Assembly (NCBI RefSeq): GCF_036237275.1
Contig: NZ_CP108352.1
Coordinates: 3,348,001-3,412,000, forward strand
DNA: 64,000 bases
Direction: 5' to 3'
Source of the DNA: Streptomyces sp. NBC_01353
GTDB taxonomy: Bacteria > Actinomycetota > Actinomycetes > Streptomycetales > Streptomycetaceae
Below the pieces are notes generated by a model. That model was not told the origin of the DNA. It worked only from the letters and a program-made list of their open reading frames with translations, and ran no database searches. Shown in pieces: positions 43,127 through 51,990 of the stretch. Both the position numbers and the translations under genes were made by a program. Within the stretch, counting starts at the first letter, position 1. Each line of letters opens with the position of its first letter.

Positions 43127-43624
43127 GTGACCCAGACCAGCGACAACGTCACCTGGCTCACCCAGGAGGCGTACAACCAGCTCAAGGCCGAGCTGGAGTA
43201 CCTGTCTGGTCCCGCGCGAACCGAGATCGCCACCAAGATCGCCGCGGCGCGCGAGGAAGGCGACCTGCGCGAGAACGGCGGGTACCACGCGGCCAAGGAG
43301 GAGCAGGGCAAGCAGGAGCTCCGGGTCCGCCAGCTGACCCAGCTGCTCGAGCACGCCAAGGTCGGCGAGGCGCCGGCGGACGACGGCATCGTCGAGCCCG
43401 GCATGGTCGTGACGATCGCCTTCGACGGTGACGAGGACGACACGATGACCTTCCTGCTCGCCTCCCGCGAGTACGCGAGCGGCACCATCGAGACCTACTC
43501 ACCGCAGTCCCCGCTCGGGGTCGGTGTGAACGGCAAGAAGGCCGGCGAGGACGCCGAGTACGAGCTGCCGAACGGCAACAAGGCCACCGTGAAGATCCTC
43601 AGCGCCAAGCCGTACACCGGCTGA
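43127..43624 (+). CDS. greA: Transcription elongation factor GreA
   Basis: A 165-residue factor that enters the RNA polymerase secondary channel and triggers cleavage of backtracked RNA. The N-terminal coiled coil has the acidic tip AREEGDLRENGGYHAAKEEQ, and the C-terminal FKBP-like domain includes GTIETYSPQSPLG. GAGGAG (43116-43121) fixes GTG 43127; an upstream ATG at 43097 lacks a ribosome binding site. The 190-bp gap before it should hold its own promoter, which I could not define. Confidence 0.95.
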   Translation: MTQTSDNVTWLTQEAYNQLKAELEYLSGPARTEIATKIAAAREEGDLRENGGYHAAKEEQGKQELRVRQLTQLLEHAKVGEAPADDGIVEPGMVVTIAFDGDEDDTMTFLLASREYASGTIETYSPQSPLGVGVNGKKAGEDAEYELPNGNKATVKILSAKPYTG

Positions 43625-43640
43625 GCCCGATCCTTCCGTC

Positions 43641-43674
43641 GAAGGGCCGGACCCCCTCGGGGGTCCGGCCCTTC
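43641..43674 (+). terminator. Hairpin terminator after greA
   Basis: GAAGGGCCGGACCCCC (43641-43656) pairs with GGGGGTCCGGCCCTTC (43659-43674), followed by GCCTTTCAT, a partial T-rich tail. It separates greA from the convergent ABC genes. Confidence 0.85.
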
Positions 43675-43724
43675 GCCTTTCATGGACATGTACCCGAGGC
43701 CCTGAAGCACAGGGCCCTGGGCCA

Positions 43725-44570
43725 TCAGGCCGTCGCCGAGCGGTACTTCCGTACCGACAGCGTCCGGAACACCACGATGATCAGCACCGACCAGAGGATC
43801 GAGGCCCAGACCGGGTGCTGCATCGGCCAGGCGTCGGACGTCGAGACGCCCGGGTTGCCGAACAGGACGCGGCACGCCTGGACGGTCGCGCTGAACGGGT
43901 TCCATTCGGCGATCGGCTGGAGCCAGGACGCCATCTGGGCGGAGTCCACGAACGCGATCGAGATGAACGTGACCGGGAAGAGCCAGATCAGGCCGCCCGA
44001 GGTCGCCGCCTCCGGCGTGCGGACCGAGAGGCCGATCAGTGCGCCGATCCACGAGAAGGCGTAGCCGAGGAGGAGCAGCAGGGCGAAGGCCCCCAGCGCC
44101 TTCGGGACGCCCTCGTGGATGCGCCAGCCGACCAGGAGGGCGACGATCGCAAGGACGACCACGGTGAGGGCGGTCTGCACCAGGTCGGCCAGGGTCCGGC
44201 CGGTGAGGACCGCGCCGCGGGCCATCGGCAGGGACCGGAAGCGGTCGATCAGGCCCTTGTGCATGTCGTCGGCGATGCCGGCGCCCGCGCCGGCCGTGGC
44301 GAAGGTGACGGTCTGGGCGAAGATGCCGGCCATCAGGAACTCGCGGTAGACGACGGGGTCCGTCGTGCCGCCGATCGTCATGGAGCCGCCGAAGACGAAG
44401 CTGAACAGCACCACGAACATGATCGGCTGGATGAGCCCGAAGATGACCATCTCGGGGATGCGGGACATCCGGATCAGGTTGCGCTTGGCGACGACGAGCG
44501 AGTCGCCGATGGACTGGGTGATCCCGCCGCGCGGCTTCGGGGCCACGAGGGCGTCGTTCACTGCGGTCAC
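43725..44570 (-). CDS. ABC-2 type exporter permease (DrrB-like)
   Basis: A 281-residue membrane protein with six hydrophobic helices in ABC-2 order and the family signature region IADDMHKGLIDRFRSLPMAR, followed by AFSWIGALIGLSVRTPEAA. With the ATPase it would form a drug or lipid exporter of the daunorubicin-resistance type. GTG 44570 overlaps the ATPase stop by 4 bases. The substrate is not predictable; no biosynthetic cluster is adjacent. Confidence 0.93.
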   Translation of the reverse strand: MTAVNDALVAPKPRGGITQSIGDSLVVAKRNLIRMSRIPEMVIFGLIQPIMFVVLFSFVFGGSMTIGGTTDPVVYREFLMAGIFAQTVTFATAGAGAGIADDMHKGLIDRFRSLPMARGAVLTGRTLADLVQTALTVVVLAIVALLVGWRIHEGVPKALGAFALLLLLGYAFSWIGALIGLSVRTPEAATSGGLIWLFPVTFISIAFVDSAQMASWLQPIAEWNPFSATVQACRVLFGNPGVSTSDAWPMQHPVWASILWSVLIIVVFRTLSVRKYRSATA

Positions 44571-45598
44571 TTCGCCGCCTCCTTCCGGTCGCGGTTCCGG
44601 CCCTTGGCGCCCTGCGCCGCTCCGCCGTTCTCCTCCTCCCGCTGTTCGGCAACGTGGCCGGTCAGCGAGAGGAAGACGTCGTCGAGGGTGGGCCGGCGCA
44701 GACCGATGTCGTCGATCTCGACGCCCACGGTGTCCAGGTCCCGGATGACCTCGGCGAGCAGCTTGGCGCCGCCGGTGACCGGGACGGTGAGCTTGCGGGT
44801 GTGGTTCTCGACGGAGACCTCGCCGTGGCCGATGCCCGCCACGCCGTAGCGCGCGAGGACGTCACGGGCCGGGGCGATCATCTCCGGCTCGTGGACGACG
44901 ACCTCGACGCGCTCGCCGCCCGTCTGGGCCTTGAGCTGGTCCGAGGTGCCGCGGGCGATGACCTTGCCGTGGTCGATGACGCAGATGTCGTGGGCCAGAT
45001 GGTCGGCCTCCTCCAGATACTGGGTGGTCAGGAGCAGCGTCGTGCCCCCCGCGACCAGTTCCTGGATGACCTCCCAGAGCGCCTGCCTGTTGCGTGGGTC
45101 CAGGCCGGTCGTCGGCTCGTCCATGAACATCACGGGCGGCGAGACGACGAGCGCGGCGGCGAGGTCGAGGCGGCGGCGCATGCCGCCGGAGTACGTCTTG
45201 GCGGTGCGGTCGGCCGCGTCCGCGAGGTTGAAGCGCTCGAGCAGCTCGCCCGCCCGGGCCTTCGCCCGCTTGGCGTTCAGCTGGTAGAGCCGGCCGACCA
45301 TCTGGAGGTTCTCGCGGCCGGTCAGATACTCGTCGACGGCGGCGAACTGGCCGGACAGTCCGATCGAGCGCCGGACCTCGTTGGGGTGCTTCAGCACGTC
45401 GACTCCCGCGACGACCGCCTTTCCGCTGTCCGGCTGCAGCAGCGTCGTCAGAACGCGCACGGCCGTGGTCTTCCCCGCTCCGTTCGGGCCGAGCAGGCCC
45501 AGGACCGTGCCCTCGGGTACGTCGAGATCGACGCCGTCCAGAGCTCGTACGTCGCCGAAGGTCTTCACCAGACCCTCGGCGTAGATCGCGCCTGGCAT
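44567..45598 (-). CDS. ABC exporter ATPase (DrrA-like)
   Basis: A 343-residue nucleotide-binding subunit: Walker A LGPNGAGKTTAVR, signature YSGGMRRRLDLA, Walker B VMFMDEPTTGLD, switch His after LLLTTQYLEEADHLAH. The C-terminal extension RRPTLDDVFLSLTGH is the DrrA/CtpE-type domain. GGGAG 7 bases upstream supports ATG 45598; a GTG at 45631 would add 11 residues. First gene of the two-gene exporter operon. Confidence 0.95.
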   Translation of the reverse strand: MPGAIYAEGLVKTFGDVRALDGVDLDVPEGTVLGLLGPNGAGKTTAVRVLTTLLQPDSGKAVVAGVDVLKHPNEVRRSIGLSGQFAAVDEYLTGRENLQMVGRLYQLNAKRAKARAGELLERFNLADAADRTAKTYSGGMRRRLDLAAALVVSPPVMFMDEPTTGLDPRNRQALWEVIQELVAGGTTLLLTTQYLEEADHLAHDICVIDHGKVIARGTSDQLKAQTGGERVEVVVHEPEMIAPARDVLARYGVAGIGHGEVSVENHTRKLTVPVTGGAKLLAEVIRDLDTVGVEIDDIGLRRPTLDDVFLSLTGHVAEQREEENGGAAQGAKGRNRDRKEAAK

Positions 45599-45730
45599 GT
45601 GGGTTCTCCCAGGGATTTGGGCGTTTTCCACCCAAGTTTAGGTTTGAACGGCGGTCGCCGCCCACCGAATTTGTGACCCGGACCACACGCTAAAGCGATA
45701 CATCGCGACCCTTCAAGGCCCAGGACACCC

Positions 45731-46960
45731 CTAGGCCAAGACCACGTACCCCGCGTCCCGCAGCGCCGCCGCGACCTCCTCGCAGTGCTCCGGGCCCTTG
45801 GTCTCCAGGTGCAGCTCCACCTCGGCCTCCGTCAGCCCGAGGCGCGGATCGGTCCGTACATGGCTCACGTCGAGCACGTTCGCGTCCACCACCGTCAGCA
45901 CCGCGAGCAGCGTCGCCAGCGCGCCCGGCCGGTCCGTCACCCGCAACCGCAGGCTCAGATAGCGGCCCCCGGCAGCCATGCCGTGGCGCAGGATCCGCTG
46001 CATCAGCAGCGGGTCCACGTTCCCCCCGGACAGGACCGCGACCACCGGGCCCGCGAACGCCTTCGGATCGCTCAGCAGCGCCGCCACCGGGCTCGCACCG
46101 GCCGGCTCGACCACCAGCTTCGCCCGCTCCAGGCAGAGCAGGAGGGCCGAGGAGAGCGCGTCCTCGGAGACCGTACGGATCTCGTCGACGTACTCCTGGA
46201 CGATCGCGAACGGCACATCGCCCGGGCGTCCCACCTTGATCCCGTCCGCCATCGTCATGGGCGACTCGATCGCCACCGGATGCCCGGCGGTCAGCGACGG
46301 CGGGTACGCGGCCGCTCCCTCCGCCTGCACCCCGATCACCTTCACGTCGGGGCGTACGGACTTCACCGCGAGCCCGATGCCGGCCACCAGCCCACCGCCG
46401 CCGACCCCGACCAGGATCGTGCGGACCTCCGGGCACTGCTCCAGGATCTCCAGGCCGACCGTGCCCTGTCCGGCGATGATGTCCGGGTGGTCGAAGGGAT
46501 GGATGAAGACCGCGCCGGTCTCCGCCGCGTACTCCTCCGCCGCCGCCAGCGTCTCGTCCACGACATGACCGTGCAGTCGCACGTCGGCGCCGTACTCCCG
46601 GGTCGCCGCGACCTTCGGCAGCGGGGCGCCGACCGGCATGAAGACCGTGGAGTGGACCCCGAGGAGTGCGGAGGCCAGCGCGACGCCCTGCGCATGGTTC
46701 CCCGCGGAGGCGGCGACCACTCCGGCCGCCCGCTGCTCGGGCCGCAGCCCTGCGATCCGTACGTACGCGCCACGCAACTTGAACGAACCGGTTCGTTGAA
46801 GGTTCTCGCACTTGAGGTGGACAGGGGCCCCCACCAGCGAGGACAGATACCGACTGCCCTCCATCGCCGTCACTCTGGCCACCCCCGAGAGCATCTTCTG
46901 CGCCCCCCGCACATCGTCGAGGATCAGATGGTGCAAGGGGTCTGGCCTACGGAAGCTCAT
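45731..46960 (-). CDS. ilvA: Threonine ammonia-lyase (threonine dehydratase)
   Basis: A 409-residue PLP enzyme converting threonine to 2-oxobutanoate and ammonia, the entry to isoleucine. The Schiff-base lysine is K61 (TGSFKLRGAY), SAGNHAQGVA and the glycine loop VGVGGGGLVAG bind substrate and PLP phosphate. The C-terminus has a single ACT domain (RVTDRPGALATLLAVL), as in short catabolic-type or actinobacterial enzymes, not the double regulatory domain of E. coli IlvA. The MarR gene is divergent, 147 bp away. Confidence 0.93.
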   Translation of the reverse strand: MSFRRPDPLHHLILDDVRGAQKMLSGVARVTAMEGSRYLSSLVGAPVHLKCENLQRTGSFKLRGAYVRIAGLRPEQRAAGVVAASAGNHAQGVALASALLGVHSTVFMPVGAPLPKVAATREYGADVRLHGHVVDETLAAAEEYAAETGAVFIHPFDHPDIIAGQGTVGLEILEQCPEVRTILVGVGGGGLVAGIGLAVKSVRPDVKVIGVQAEGAAAYPPSLTAGHPVAIESPMTMADGIKVGRPGDVPFAIVQEYVDEIRTVSEDALSSALLLCLERAKLVVEPAGASPVAALLSDPKAFAGPVVAVLSGGNVDPLLMQRILRHGMAAGGRYLSLRLRVTDRPGALATLLAVLTVVDANVLDVSHVRTDPRLGLTEAEVELHLETKGPEHCEEVAAALRDAGYVVLA

Positions 46961-47107
46961 GACAGCAAGTCTCGCAGCTCACGGGCCCCGTGGCCGCCCG
47001 GGCGGCCCGCACCCCGGCGGGTTTGCGCAGCGCAGGTACGGACCCTCGAAGGTCCGCGTACTCTGTCCCCCACCAACCGACCACCGCACGAGAGAGCCCC
47101 CACAGCC

Positions 47108-47623
47108 ATGCCCACATCTCAGGACATGACGACTGAGCTGGACCCCGGTCTCCTCGATGCCCTCCAGCACCAGGTGGCCGTCTTCGCCCGCCGGGCCGAA
47201 CAGACCCGCCTCGGCGGCACCGGACAGCTCCGCAACTCGATGGACCGCGCCGCCTATCTGCTCCTCAACAGGCTCGACCAGGAAGGCCCGATGGGCGTCA
47301 AGGCGCTCGCGGCGGGCATGGGCATCGACTCGTCCACCGTCACCCGCCAGGTCGCCCCGCTCGTCGACACCGGCCTGGTCAAGCGCACCTCGCACCCCGA
47401 GGACGGACGTGCGGTCGTGCTCCAGCTCTCGCCGCGCGGACTGGCCCGCCTGGAGGAGGTCCGCGCCTCCCGCCGCGAGCTGATGGCGCAGGTGACGGAC
47501 GGCTGGACGGCGGACGAGCGCGAGTCGTTCTGCACGCTGCTCACCCGCTTCAACTCGGCGCTGTCCGCCCGTCAGTCGGGCCTGCCGCCCGCCGCCGACA
47601 CGGAGTCCTCCGCAACCTCTTGA
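47108..47623 (+). CDS. MarR-family transcriptional regulator
   Basis: A 171-residue winged-helix regulator. Recognition region AAGMGIDSSTVTRQVAPLVDTGLVKR and wing SHPEDGRAVVLQLSPRG match the MarR family. An N-terminal helix with a lone hydrophobic face begins at LDPGLLDALQHQ. ATG 47108 is used; ATG 47126 is possible. The target could be the divergent ilvA region, but no clear palindrome was found in the gap. No cysteine suggests a redox-sensing OhrR role. Confidence 0.88.
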   Translation: MPTSQDMTTELDPGLLDALQHQVAVFARRAEQTRLGGTGQLRNSMDRAAYLLLNRLDQEGPMGVKALAAGMGIDSSTVTRQVAPLVDTGLVKRTSHPEDGRAVVLQLSPRGLARLEEVRASRRELMAQVTDGWTADERESFCTLLTRFNSALSARQSGLPPAADTESSATS

Positions 47624-47654
47624 CCCGGGCAGCGCCCTGTCCTCATATGAGGAC

Positions 47655-48164
47655 GTGCGAGATCTACACGGCGGCCCAGGGGGCGGCCAGGGAGGCGAAC
47701 AGCGCCACCGCACCCGGCAGTTCGAGGCGTTCGTGGCGGGAGCGGCGGGGCGGCTGCTGCACGCCGCGACGCTGCTCACCGCCGAGACCCGCGCCCGCAA
47801 CCCGCGCGCCCAGGCACTGTTGACCGCCTCCCTCGCGCACACCTATGCCCACTGGGACCGGCTGCGCGGCGAGGATCCGTACGACCGCACCCGCGCCGAC
47901 CTCGCCGCCCGCTTCTCCCGCACCGCCTGGCGGCACCACCGCGGCCGGGGCGGTGTCCTCTCCGAGCTCACTCCGCAGGAACGTCTCGTCCTGGTGCTCC
48001 GGCTGTACGAGGGGGTGGCGGAGGAGCAGACCGCGGCCCTCCTCGGGCTGCCCGAGGAACGGGTCCGGGCCGTCTGCGCCCGCGCCGTCTCCGCTCTGCG
48101 GGACCGGCGGGACGGGCCTCATCGGCCTGACCGGCGGGATCGGCCGGGGGAGGTGGCCTCGTGA
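47655..48164 (+). CDS. Sigma-factor region-4-like DNA-binding protein
   Basis: A 169-residue protein whose C-terminal half matches sigma region 4 (LTPQERLVLVLRLYEGVAEE, then TAALLGLPEERVRAVCARA). The N-terminal half lacks a recognisable region 2, so it may be a degenerate ECF sigma factor or an auxiliary regulator. GTG 47655 gives the full frame; the ribosome binding site is poor. The next gene overlaps by GTGA and encodes a small membrane protein, the usual position for an anti-sigma factor, although no zinc HXXXCXXC motif is visible in it. Confidence 0.7.
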   Translation: MRDLHGGPGGGQGGEQRHRTRQFEAFVAGAAGRLLHAATLLTAETRARNPRAQALLTASLAHTYAHWDRLRGEDPYDRTRADLAARFSRTAWRHHRGRGGVLSELTPQERLVLVLRLYEGVAEEQTAALLGLPEERVRAVCARAVSALRDRRDGPHRPDRRDRPGEVAS

Positions 48165-48412
48165 CCCGGCACGAACGCAAGGAGGACGAGGTCCGGCGGA
48201 TGCTCGAGAGCACGTATCCCCAGGTCCCCGGCGACCTGGCCGCGCGGGCCGTCGAGCGCGGGACCCGGCTGCTGCACCGCGACCGGGCGGTACGCCGGGC
48301 GCTGTGGGTGCTGCTGGCCGCGGCCGTGCTGGCCTTCGCGGTGTGGGCGTCGGTGGCCGAACCCTGGCAGGTACCGCCGTCGGAGACCACGCCACCGCTC
48401 GAAGGCTGGTGA
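48161..48412 (+). CDS. Small membrane protein coupled to the sigma-like gene
   Basis: An 83-residue protein: charged N-terminal half (RKEDEVRRMLESTYPQVPGD), one membrane helix (ALWVLLAAAVLAFAVWASVA) and a short Pro-rich outer tail. The cytosolic part resembles the N-terminus of some sigma/anti-sigma accessory proteins but carries no anti-sigma zinc motif. The 4-base overlap implies production together with the region-4 protein, and a membrane-tethered antagonist or partner is the best guess. Confidence 0.65.
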   Translation: MTRHERKEDEVRRMLESTYPQVPGDLAARAVERGTRLLHRDRAVRRALWVLLAAAVLAFAVWASVAEPWQVPPSETTPPLEGW

Positions 48413-48453
48413 AGACGGCCCTAGCCTGGAGGGAGGAGACCCAGGAGGCCGCC

Positions 48454-48645
48454 ATGACCAGGAAAGTCGCCGACTGCCGCAAGACGCCCAGCGTGGTGGG
48501 CTGCACGCTCACCATCACCGGTGAGGAAGAGGAAGTCGTACAGGCCGCGTCCGAGCACGCGATCTCGGTGCACGGCCACACCGACAGCATCGACCTGCGC
48601 ACGATGATCCGCGAATCACTCGAGGACGAGAAGGTCTCGGCCTGA
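48454..48645 (+). CDS. DUF1059 family small protein
   Basis: A 63-residue protein matching the DUF1059 pattern: KVADCRKTPSVVGCTLTITG with two cysteines, then EVVQAASEHAISVHGHTD. It is soluble and probably a small helical/beta protein; function unknown. AGGAGG 6-7 bases upstream gives a strong start at ATG 48454. A bidirectional terminator follows directly. Confidence 0.88.
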   Translation: MTRKVADCRKTPSVVGCTLTITGEEEEVVQAASEHAISVHGHTDSIDLRTMIRESLEDEKVSA

Positions 48646-48646
48646 C

Positions 48647-48671
48647 CGGGCGCCCCTGGGTGGGGCGCCCG
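48647..48671. terminator. Convergent hairpin terminator
   Basis: CGGGCGCCCC (48647-48656) pairs with GGGGCGCCCG (48662-48671), loop TGGGT, between DUF1059 and the convergent cystathionine gamma-synthase gene. Confidence 0.75.
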
Positions 48672-48682
48672 ACAGACAGGTC

Positions 48683-49837
48683 CTAGCCCAGCGCCTGGCG
48701 CAGGTCCGCCAGCAGATCGTCCACGTTCTCGATGCCCACCGAGAGCCGGACCAGATCCGCCGGGACCTCCAGGGCCGAGCCCGCGACGCTCGCGTGCGTC
48801 ATCCGGCCAGGGTGCTCGATCAGGGACTCCACGCCGCCCAGGGACTCGCCCAGCGTGAACAGCTTGGCGCGGTTGCAGACCTCGACGGCCGCCTCCTCGC
48901 CGCCCACGACGCGGAAGGAGATCATCCCGCCGAACGCCTTCATCTGCTTGGCCGCGATCTCGTGGCCCGGGTGCTCCGGCAGTCCCGGGTAGAGGACCTG
49001 GGTGACCTTCGGGTGCTGGGTCAGCATCTCGGCGACCTTGCCCGCGTTCTCGCTGTGCCGGTCCATGCGGACGGCGAGCGTCTTGATGCCGCGCAGCACG
49101 ATCCACGAGTCGAACGGACCGGCCACCGCGCCCATCGCGTTCTGGTGGTACGCCAGTTCCTCGCCGAGCGCCTCGTCGGCCGTCACCAGCGCGCCGCCGA
49201 CCACGTCCGAGTGCCCACCCATGTACTTCGTCAGCGAGTGCACCACGATGTCCGCGCCGAGCGAGAGCGGCTGCTGGAGGTAGGGCGAGGCGAAGGTGTT
49301 GTCGACGACCAGCTTCGCGCCGGCCGTACGGGCCACGTCCGCGACCGCCGCGATGTCGGTGATGCCGAGCAGCGGGTTCGACGGGGTCTCGACCCAGATC
49401 ACCTTCGTACGGTCGTTGACCGCGGCGCGCACGGACTCGACGTCGGAGGTGTCCGCGACCGAGAAGTCCACGCCCCAGCGCTGGACCACCTTGGCGAAGA
49501 GCCGGAAGGTGCCGCCGTAGGCGTCATTGGGGATGACCACGTGGTCGCCGGGGGCCAGCAGCGTCCGCAGCAGGCAGTCCTCGGCCGCGAGCCCCGAGGC
49601 GAAGGCGAGACCGCGCCGGCCGCCCTCCAGAGCCGCGAGGTTCTCCTCGAGGGCGGTGCGGGTCGGGTTGGCGCTGCGGCTGTACTCGTAACCGCCGCGC
49701 AGCCCACCGACGCCGTCCTGCTTGTAGGTGGACACCTGGTAGATGGGCGGGACGACCGCGCCGGTCAGCGGGTCGGCCGTGTTGCCCGCGTGGATGGCGC
49801 GGGTCTCGAAGCTCTGGTGCGTGTGCTCGTCGCTCAT
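48683..49837 (-). CDS. metB: Cystathionine gamma-synthase
   Basis: A 384-residue PLP enzyme of the Cys/Met metabolism family, joining cysteine to an O-acylhomoserine to give cystathionine. Characteristic segments are QVSTYKQDGVGGLRGGYEYS, SRSANPTR, VDNTFASPYLQQP, and the PLP lysine K204 in SLTKYMGGHSD. The C-terminus GGVESLIEHPGRMTHA is typical. Closely related gamma-lyases cannot be excluded from sequence alone. It ends at a shared terminator and is divergent from the gene at 49979. Confidence 0.88.
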   Translation of the reverse strand: MSDEHTHQSFETRAIHAGNTADPLTGAVVPPIYQVSTYKQDGVGGLRGGYEYSRSANPTRTALEENLAALEGGRRGLAFASGLAAEDCLLRTLLAPGDHVVIPNDAYGGTFRLFAKVVQRWGVDFSVADTSDVESVRAAVNDRTKVIWVETPSNPLLGITDIAAVADVARTAGAKLVVDNTFASPYLQQPLSLGADIVVHSLTKYMGGHSDVVGGALVTADEALGEELAYHQNAMGAVAGPFDSWIVLRGIKTLAVRMDRHSENAGKVAEMLTQHPKVTQVLYPGLPEHPGHEIAAKQMKAFGGMISFRVVGGEEAAVEVCNRAKLFTLGESLGGVESLIEHPGRMTHASVAGSALEVPADLVRLSVGIENVDDLLADLRQALG

Positions 49838-49978
49838 GAGGCAGGAGCGTAGTCCTGAGCACGGCCCACCGCCGCCGACGTCTCACCGGGTGTCTCACAG
49901 CGTGGCCCGTCCCGGGGCTGCTGCCGCGGCCTGTCCCGCGGCTCACGGGTCGCGCGGGCCGTCCTGGACAATGGACCC

Positions 49979-51085
49979 ATGGAGATTCTCTGGTTCCTGC
50001 TCGCGATGGGGCTGCTGTTCGCGGTCCTCGCTCCGTTCCTGAGGCGCCGCCGCGCCGTCGGAATCCATCAGGTGGCACCCGGCGCGCCGGACGCCGCGGA
50101 CCCCGAGGCGTACGGCTTCGCGCGCCAGGAGCAGCAGGACGTACGGATGCCGGGACCTGACGCCGACCTGCTCGACGTCCTCGACGTGGTCCAGACGACC
50201 CAGGACTGGCGGGCGGCCTCGCAGCTCCTCGCCGGCACGGAGAAGGAGGGCGAGGTCCGCTGGCAGCGCATCCAGGCGTTCGCGGGCGCGGCCTCGCTGG
50301 AGCTCCAGCAGAAGCCCGGCGTCGGAGGCGCGTGGCTGCGCGCCTGGCGCGCCGACTCGCCCAAGGACCCCGGCGGGGCCGCCGTACACGCCGAGTTCCT
50401 GGTCCAGCAGGCCTGGCGCTCCTCGGCGGCCGGCACCGACGACTTCCGGATCATCCTCGAAGAGGCGAAGAAGGTGAGCGAGGAGGCGGCGCTGCTCGCC
50501 CCCGGCGACCCCGTCCCGTACATCGTGCAGCTCGCCGTCGCCCGCGGACTCGGCTACAGCCACGAGGAGTTCGACCAGGTCTGGGCGAAGATCATCGACC
50601 GCGCCCCGCAGCACATGGGCGCGCATCTGGCCGCCCTGCACTACTGGTGCGAGAAGTGGCACGGCTCGCGCGCGGACGCCGACCGGTTCGCGACGGCGTC
50701 CGCGGCCCGCGCCCCGCAGGGCTCGCTGCTCGCCGCGCTGCCGCTGTTCGCGGTGTACGAGCACCTGCCCGAGATCGTCCTCGTCCAGGACTTCTTCCGG
50801 ACCGAGGTGGTCAGGAAGGCGATGGAGGGCGCGCTGTACGCGGTCCACTCCGCCCGCCCCGACGACCCGATGCTCGCGCACGTCCGTCATCTGCTGGTGC
50901 TCTTCCTGGTCCGCGGCGAGCGCTGGTCCGAGGCGATGCACCAGCTCGTGCACGTGGACGGCCACGTCGGCGCGCTGCCGTGGACGCTGAGCGAGGACCC
51001 GGCCGCGGAGTACACCGTGTGCCGGAACCTGGCGGTGGCGGGGTACGAGGCGAACGGCGGAAGCCCGGCGACGCTGCCGCGGTAG
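49979..51085 (+). CDS. Membrane-anchored helical-repeat protein of unknown function
   Basis: A 368-residue protein: one N-terminal membrane helix (ILWFLLAMGLLFAVLAPFL), a short basic patch (RRRRAV), then a soluble helical domain that resembles TPR/DUF4034-type repeats (DVVQTTQDWRAASQLLAGTE, VIRGERWSEAMHQLV-like). No catalytic motif is seen. ATG 49979 is 142 bp from the divergent cystathionine gamma-synthase. Conserved in streptomycetes as far as I recall; role unknown. Confidence 0.72.
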   Translation: MEILWFLLAMGLLFAVLAPFLRRRRAVGIHQVAPGAPDAADPEAYGFARQEQQDVRMPGPDADLLDVLDVVQTTQDWRAASQLLAGTEKEGEVRWQRIQAFAGAASLELQQKPGVGGAWLRAWRADSPKDPGGAAVHAEFLVQQAWRSSAAGTDDFRIILEEAKKVSEEAALLAPGDPVPYIVQLAVARGLGYSHEEFDQVWAKIIDRAPQHMGAHLAALHYWCEKWHGSRADADRFATASAARAPQGSLLAALPLFAVYEHLPEIVLVQDFFRTEVVRKAMEGALYAVHSARPDDPMLAHVRHLLVLFLVRGERWSEAMHQLVHVDGHVGALPWTLSEDPAAEYTVCRNLAVAGYEANGGSPATLPR

Positions 51086-51232
51086 CGGTCCCGGTCGGCA
51101 CGGGAAGGGCGTCGGTACGGGGTGTCCGTACGGGAACGGCGCCGGAGCGCGCCGGGGCGAGGGACGGGGCCGGGGGAATCCCTCCCGGCCCCCGGGCGTT
51201 GTGGGTAACGCCGACCGTCGAGGAGAAGCCGC

Positions 51233-51895
51233 ATGTTCCTGTCACGCACCCCCGTCCTCCCCACGCCCGAGCAGGCGCTGAAGGGCCGCCCGGAGCCCGA
51301 GTTCACGGTGCCCGAGCGCCACACCGTCCTCGGCAACCCGCTGCTCGGCCCGTACCCCGAAGGCCTTGAGGTCGCCGACTTCGCCCTCGGCTGTTTCTGG
51401 GGCGCCGAGCGCAAGTTCTGGCAGACCGAGGGCGTCTGGACGACCCTCGTCGGCTACCAGGGCGGCATCACCCCGAACCCGGCCTACGAGGAGGTCTGCT
51501 CGGGCCTGACCGGCCACACCGAGGCCGTCCGGGTCGTCTTCGACCCGTCGAAGGTCTCGTACGAGCAGCTGCTCAAGCTCTTCTGGGAGTCCCACGACCC
51601 GACCCAGGGCTTCCGCCAGGGCAACGACGTCGGCACCCAGTACCGCTCGGCGATCTACACCCACACCCCTGCCCAGGCCACGGCGGTGGAAGCCTCCCGC
51701 GCCGCGTACCAGCAGGTCCTGACGGGCTCCGGCTACGGCACGATCACGACGGAGATCCTCCCGGCCGAGGGCCGCACGTTCTTTCCTGCCGAGGGATATC
51801 ACCAGCAGTACCTGGACAAGAACCCGGCGGGCTACTGCGGAATCGGCGGTACGGGGGTGTCCTGCCCGATCGGAGTGGCGAAGGCCGACGGCTGA
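51233..51895 (+). CDS. msrA: Peptide methionine sulfoxide reductase MsrA
   Basis: A 220-residue enzyme that reduces methionine-S-sulfoxide in proteins. The catalytic C54 is in [10 protein letters not shown]; YSHxP-like substrate residues occur in [13 protein letters not shown]; the resolving cysteines are near the C-terminus ([13 protein letters not shown]). The ~40-residue N-terminal extension is usual in actinobacterial MsrA. GAGGAG upstream fixes ATG 51233. It ends at a convergent hairpin. Confidence 0.95.
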   Translation: MFLSRTPVLPTPEQALKGRPEPEFTVPERHTVLGNPLLGPYPEGLEVADFALGCFWGAERKFWQTEGVWTTLVGYQGGITPNPAYEEVCSGLTGHTEAVRVVFDPSKVSYEQLLKLFWESHDPTQGFRQGNDVGTQYRSAIYTHTPAQATAVEASRAAYQQVLTGSGYGTITTEILPAEGRTFFPAEGYHQQYLDKNPAGYCGIGGTGVSCPIGVAKADG

Positions 51896-51954
51896 CGTCG
51901 CGTGGGCTTCGGGCCCATGCGCGCAGGGTGCGCGACGACGGGTTGCCTCCCTCC

Positions 51955-51985
51955 CGACGGCACACGGCACTGAGGTGTGCCGTCG
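51955..51985. terminator. Convergent hairpin terminator
   Basis: CGACGGCACAC (51955-51965) pairs perfectly with GTGTGCCGTCG (51975-51985), between msrA and the convergent XRE regulator. Confidence 0.75.
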
Positions 51986-51990
51986 ACCGG

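Noticed and set aside
49838-49978. SAM-type riboswitch upstream of the cystathionine gamma-synthase gene
   Set aside because: No paired elements resembling known SAM riboswitch cores were seen in the 141-bp gap.
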